Positions 63,312-64,000 of a DNA stretch of 64,000 bases are shown piece after piece. Numbering within the stretch: position 1 is the first letter of the stretch; each line of letters begins with the position of its first letter. The stretch is from contig QKCL01000048.1 in assembly GCA_003246895.1 (NCBI GenBank), positions 84,927 to 148,926 on the forward strand. The letters are read 5' to 3'. The notes under the pieces are model-generated. The model saw nothing but the letters and a program-made list of their open reading frames with translations, did not search any database and was not told the origin of the DNA. The stretch is from Spirochaetota bacterium. Its GTDB lineage: Bacteria > Spirochaetota > UBA4802 > UBA5550. A program made the translations under genes and the position numbers.

Positions 63312-63821
63312 TTACTTTTTAATAGCTGTGAAAGATACTCTTCTTTGTTTTGCATCTTTTCCGTCAACACCTTCAAGAGGTTCTGAAATACCAACACCTT
63401 TGTAAGAGAGTTTTTTTGCAGGTACACCAGCTTTTTTAAGCATAGAGTATACTTTGTAAGCTCTCTGTTTAGAAATTGATTTTTGAAGAGCTTTTGTAGG
63501 ATATGCAGCTGCGTGACCTTTGATCTCCATTGCATAACCGTCAGGAAGTTTTTCAATTACAGGTTTAAGAAGACCAATGATTTTGTTCATGTTTTCAATG
63601 TCTTCATTAACTTTAATTTTAGAGCCACCTGGTGTAAAACCATCAATTGAGTAATCTTTGATCTGACTGTTTGTCATTCTGACAACAGTGTCTCCGCTTG
63701 GTGTTTCAACTTTTACATTTGGAGTTGAAACAGTTTTTGTTTTTTCCTGTGTGCTTTCTGCACAAGATGTCAGGAAAGATGCAAGCAGAGCTGCAAAGAG
63801 TAATGAAATAATTTTTTTCAT
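63312..63821 (-). CDS. OmpA-like lipoprotein
   Basis: A 169-residue lipoprotein, MKKIISLLFAALLASFLTSC with Cys20 lipidated. After a short linker comes an OmpA-type peptidoglycan-binding domain: YAMEIKGHAAAYPTKALQKS, ISKQRAYKVYSMLKKAGVPA, KKLSYKGVGISEPL and KQRRVSFT, with the Arg and Asp/Gly positions of this family. It would tie the outer membrane to peptidoglycan. Its codons favour T- and A-ending triplets more strongly than neighbours, as in highly expressed genes of AT-leaning genomes. AGGTAGG precedes the ATG; a candidate promoter lies just upstream. Confidence 0.92.
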   Translation of the reverse strand: MKKIISLLFAALLASFLTSCAESTQEKTKTVSTPNVKVETPSGDTVVRMTNSQIKDYSIDGFTPGGSKIKVNEDIENMNKIIGLLKPVIEKLPDGYAMEIKGHAAAYPTKALQKSISKQRAYKVYSMLKKAGVPAKKLSYKGVGISEPLEGVDGKDAKQRRVSFTAIKK

Positions 63822-63855
63822 AAATTTCCTACCTCTATAAAATATAGTTATACAA

Positions 63856-63883
63856 ATAATATATGCTTTTGGGATTGAGTCAA
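63856..63883 (-). promoter_or_regulatory. Candidate promoter of the OmpA-like gene
   Basis: On the minus strand TTGACT (63883-63878) and TATTAT (63861-63856) are 16 bases apart and about 35 bases upstream of the ATG. The same spacing and -35 hexamer occur before znuA. Confidence 0.55.
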
Positions 63884-64000
63884 TTATTTTTATAATAAAT
63901 TAGAGTACAAATATATGAATTTGTGTATAAAGCAGGTTAATTATTGTAAAATTAATTATTTACTTATTTTAATAAGTATATGATTTGTTTATCCATAATG

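Overview
The window looks like a chromosomal segment of a free-living or commensal spirochaete (Spirochaetota), with GC content somewhat above 40% by eye. The arguments are a periplasmic-flagellum type FlgF, a DUF2259-like secreted protein, a DUF115/Maf-like protein, several lipoproteins with the loose lipobox typical of spirochaetes, a glycan-binding discoidin-like protein and a 21-residue coiled-coil repeat. The genus cannot be fixed from the sequence. There are no rRNA or tRNA genes, no CRISPR array, no intact insertion sequence and no prophage.

Layout. 1-3.9 kb: the N-terminus of a membrane protein cut by the window edge, a small secreted protein, then a zinc uptake operon (znuA-znuC-znuB) behind a Fur/Zur regulator. 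4-11.3 kb: an FAD-dependent geranylgeranyl-reductase-like enzyme, a 48-residue Cys/Lys protein, a diguanylate cyclase, a DMT exporter, a PilZ/universal-stress pair, a LamG lipoprotein, a lysine-tailed protein and purU. 11.3-13.9 kb: a decayed short-chain dehydrogenase, an orphan terminator and an Nramp-like transporter without the DPGN motif. 14-21.7 kb: MscS, secreted proteins, a frameshifted gene, a YkgJ-type protein, a LysE/RhtB exporter and a 14-repeat WD40 protein. 22-28.9 kb: a three-PAS hybrid histidine kinase, a frameshifted lipoprotein, small exported proteins and a second diguanylate cyclase. 29-39.4 kb: ABC-F, yjdM, lepA, flgF-murA, asd, corA and an MltD-type lytic transglycosylase, with two palindromic intergenic elements. 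39.5-50.8 kb: a degenerate receiver/coiled-coil protein, an orphan XPB-type helicase-associated protein, the lepB-PBP-Maf cell-envelope operon and hom-thrC. 50.9-55.7 kb: an ECF sigma factor, a PrsW-PilZ-cNMP fusion and a repeat-rich lipoprotein. 55.8-63.2 kb: rmuC followed by a tight three-gene operon of a PQQ-type propeller, a membrane-anchored protein and a 1277-residue tubulin-like protein. 63.3-63.8 kb: an OmpA-like lipoprotein.

How the genes work together. Two complete diguanylate cyclases with apparent inhibitory sites, a PilZ protein and a PilZ-like segment in the PrsW fusion point to cyclic-di-GMP signalling. Envelope biogenesis is well represented (murA, signal peptidase I, transpeptidase, lytic transglycosylase, many lipoproteins). 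Aspartate-family amino acid synthesis is split between asd and hom-thrC. The best candidate for an undescribed system is the propeller / membrane-anchor / tubulin-like operon at 57.2-63.2 kb; next is the PrsW-PilZ-cNMP fusion.
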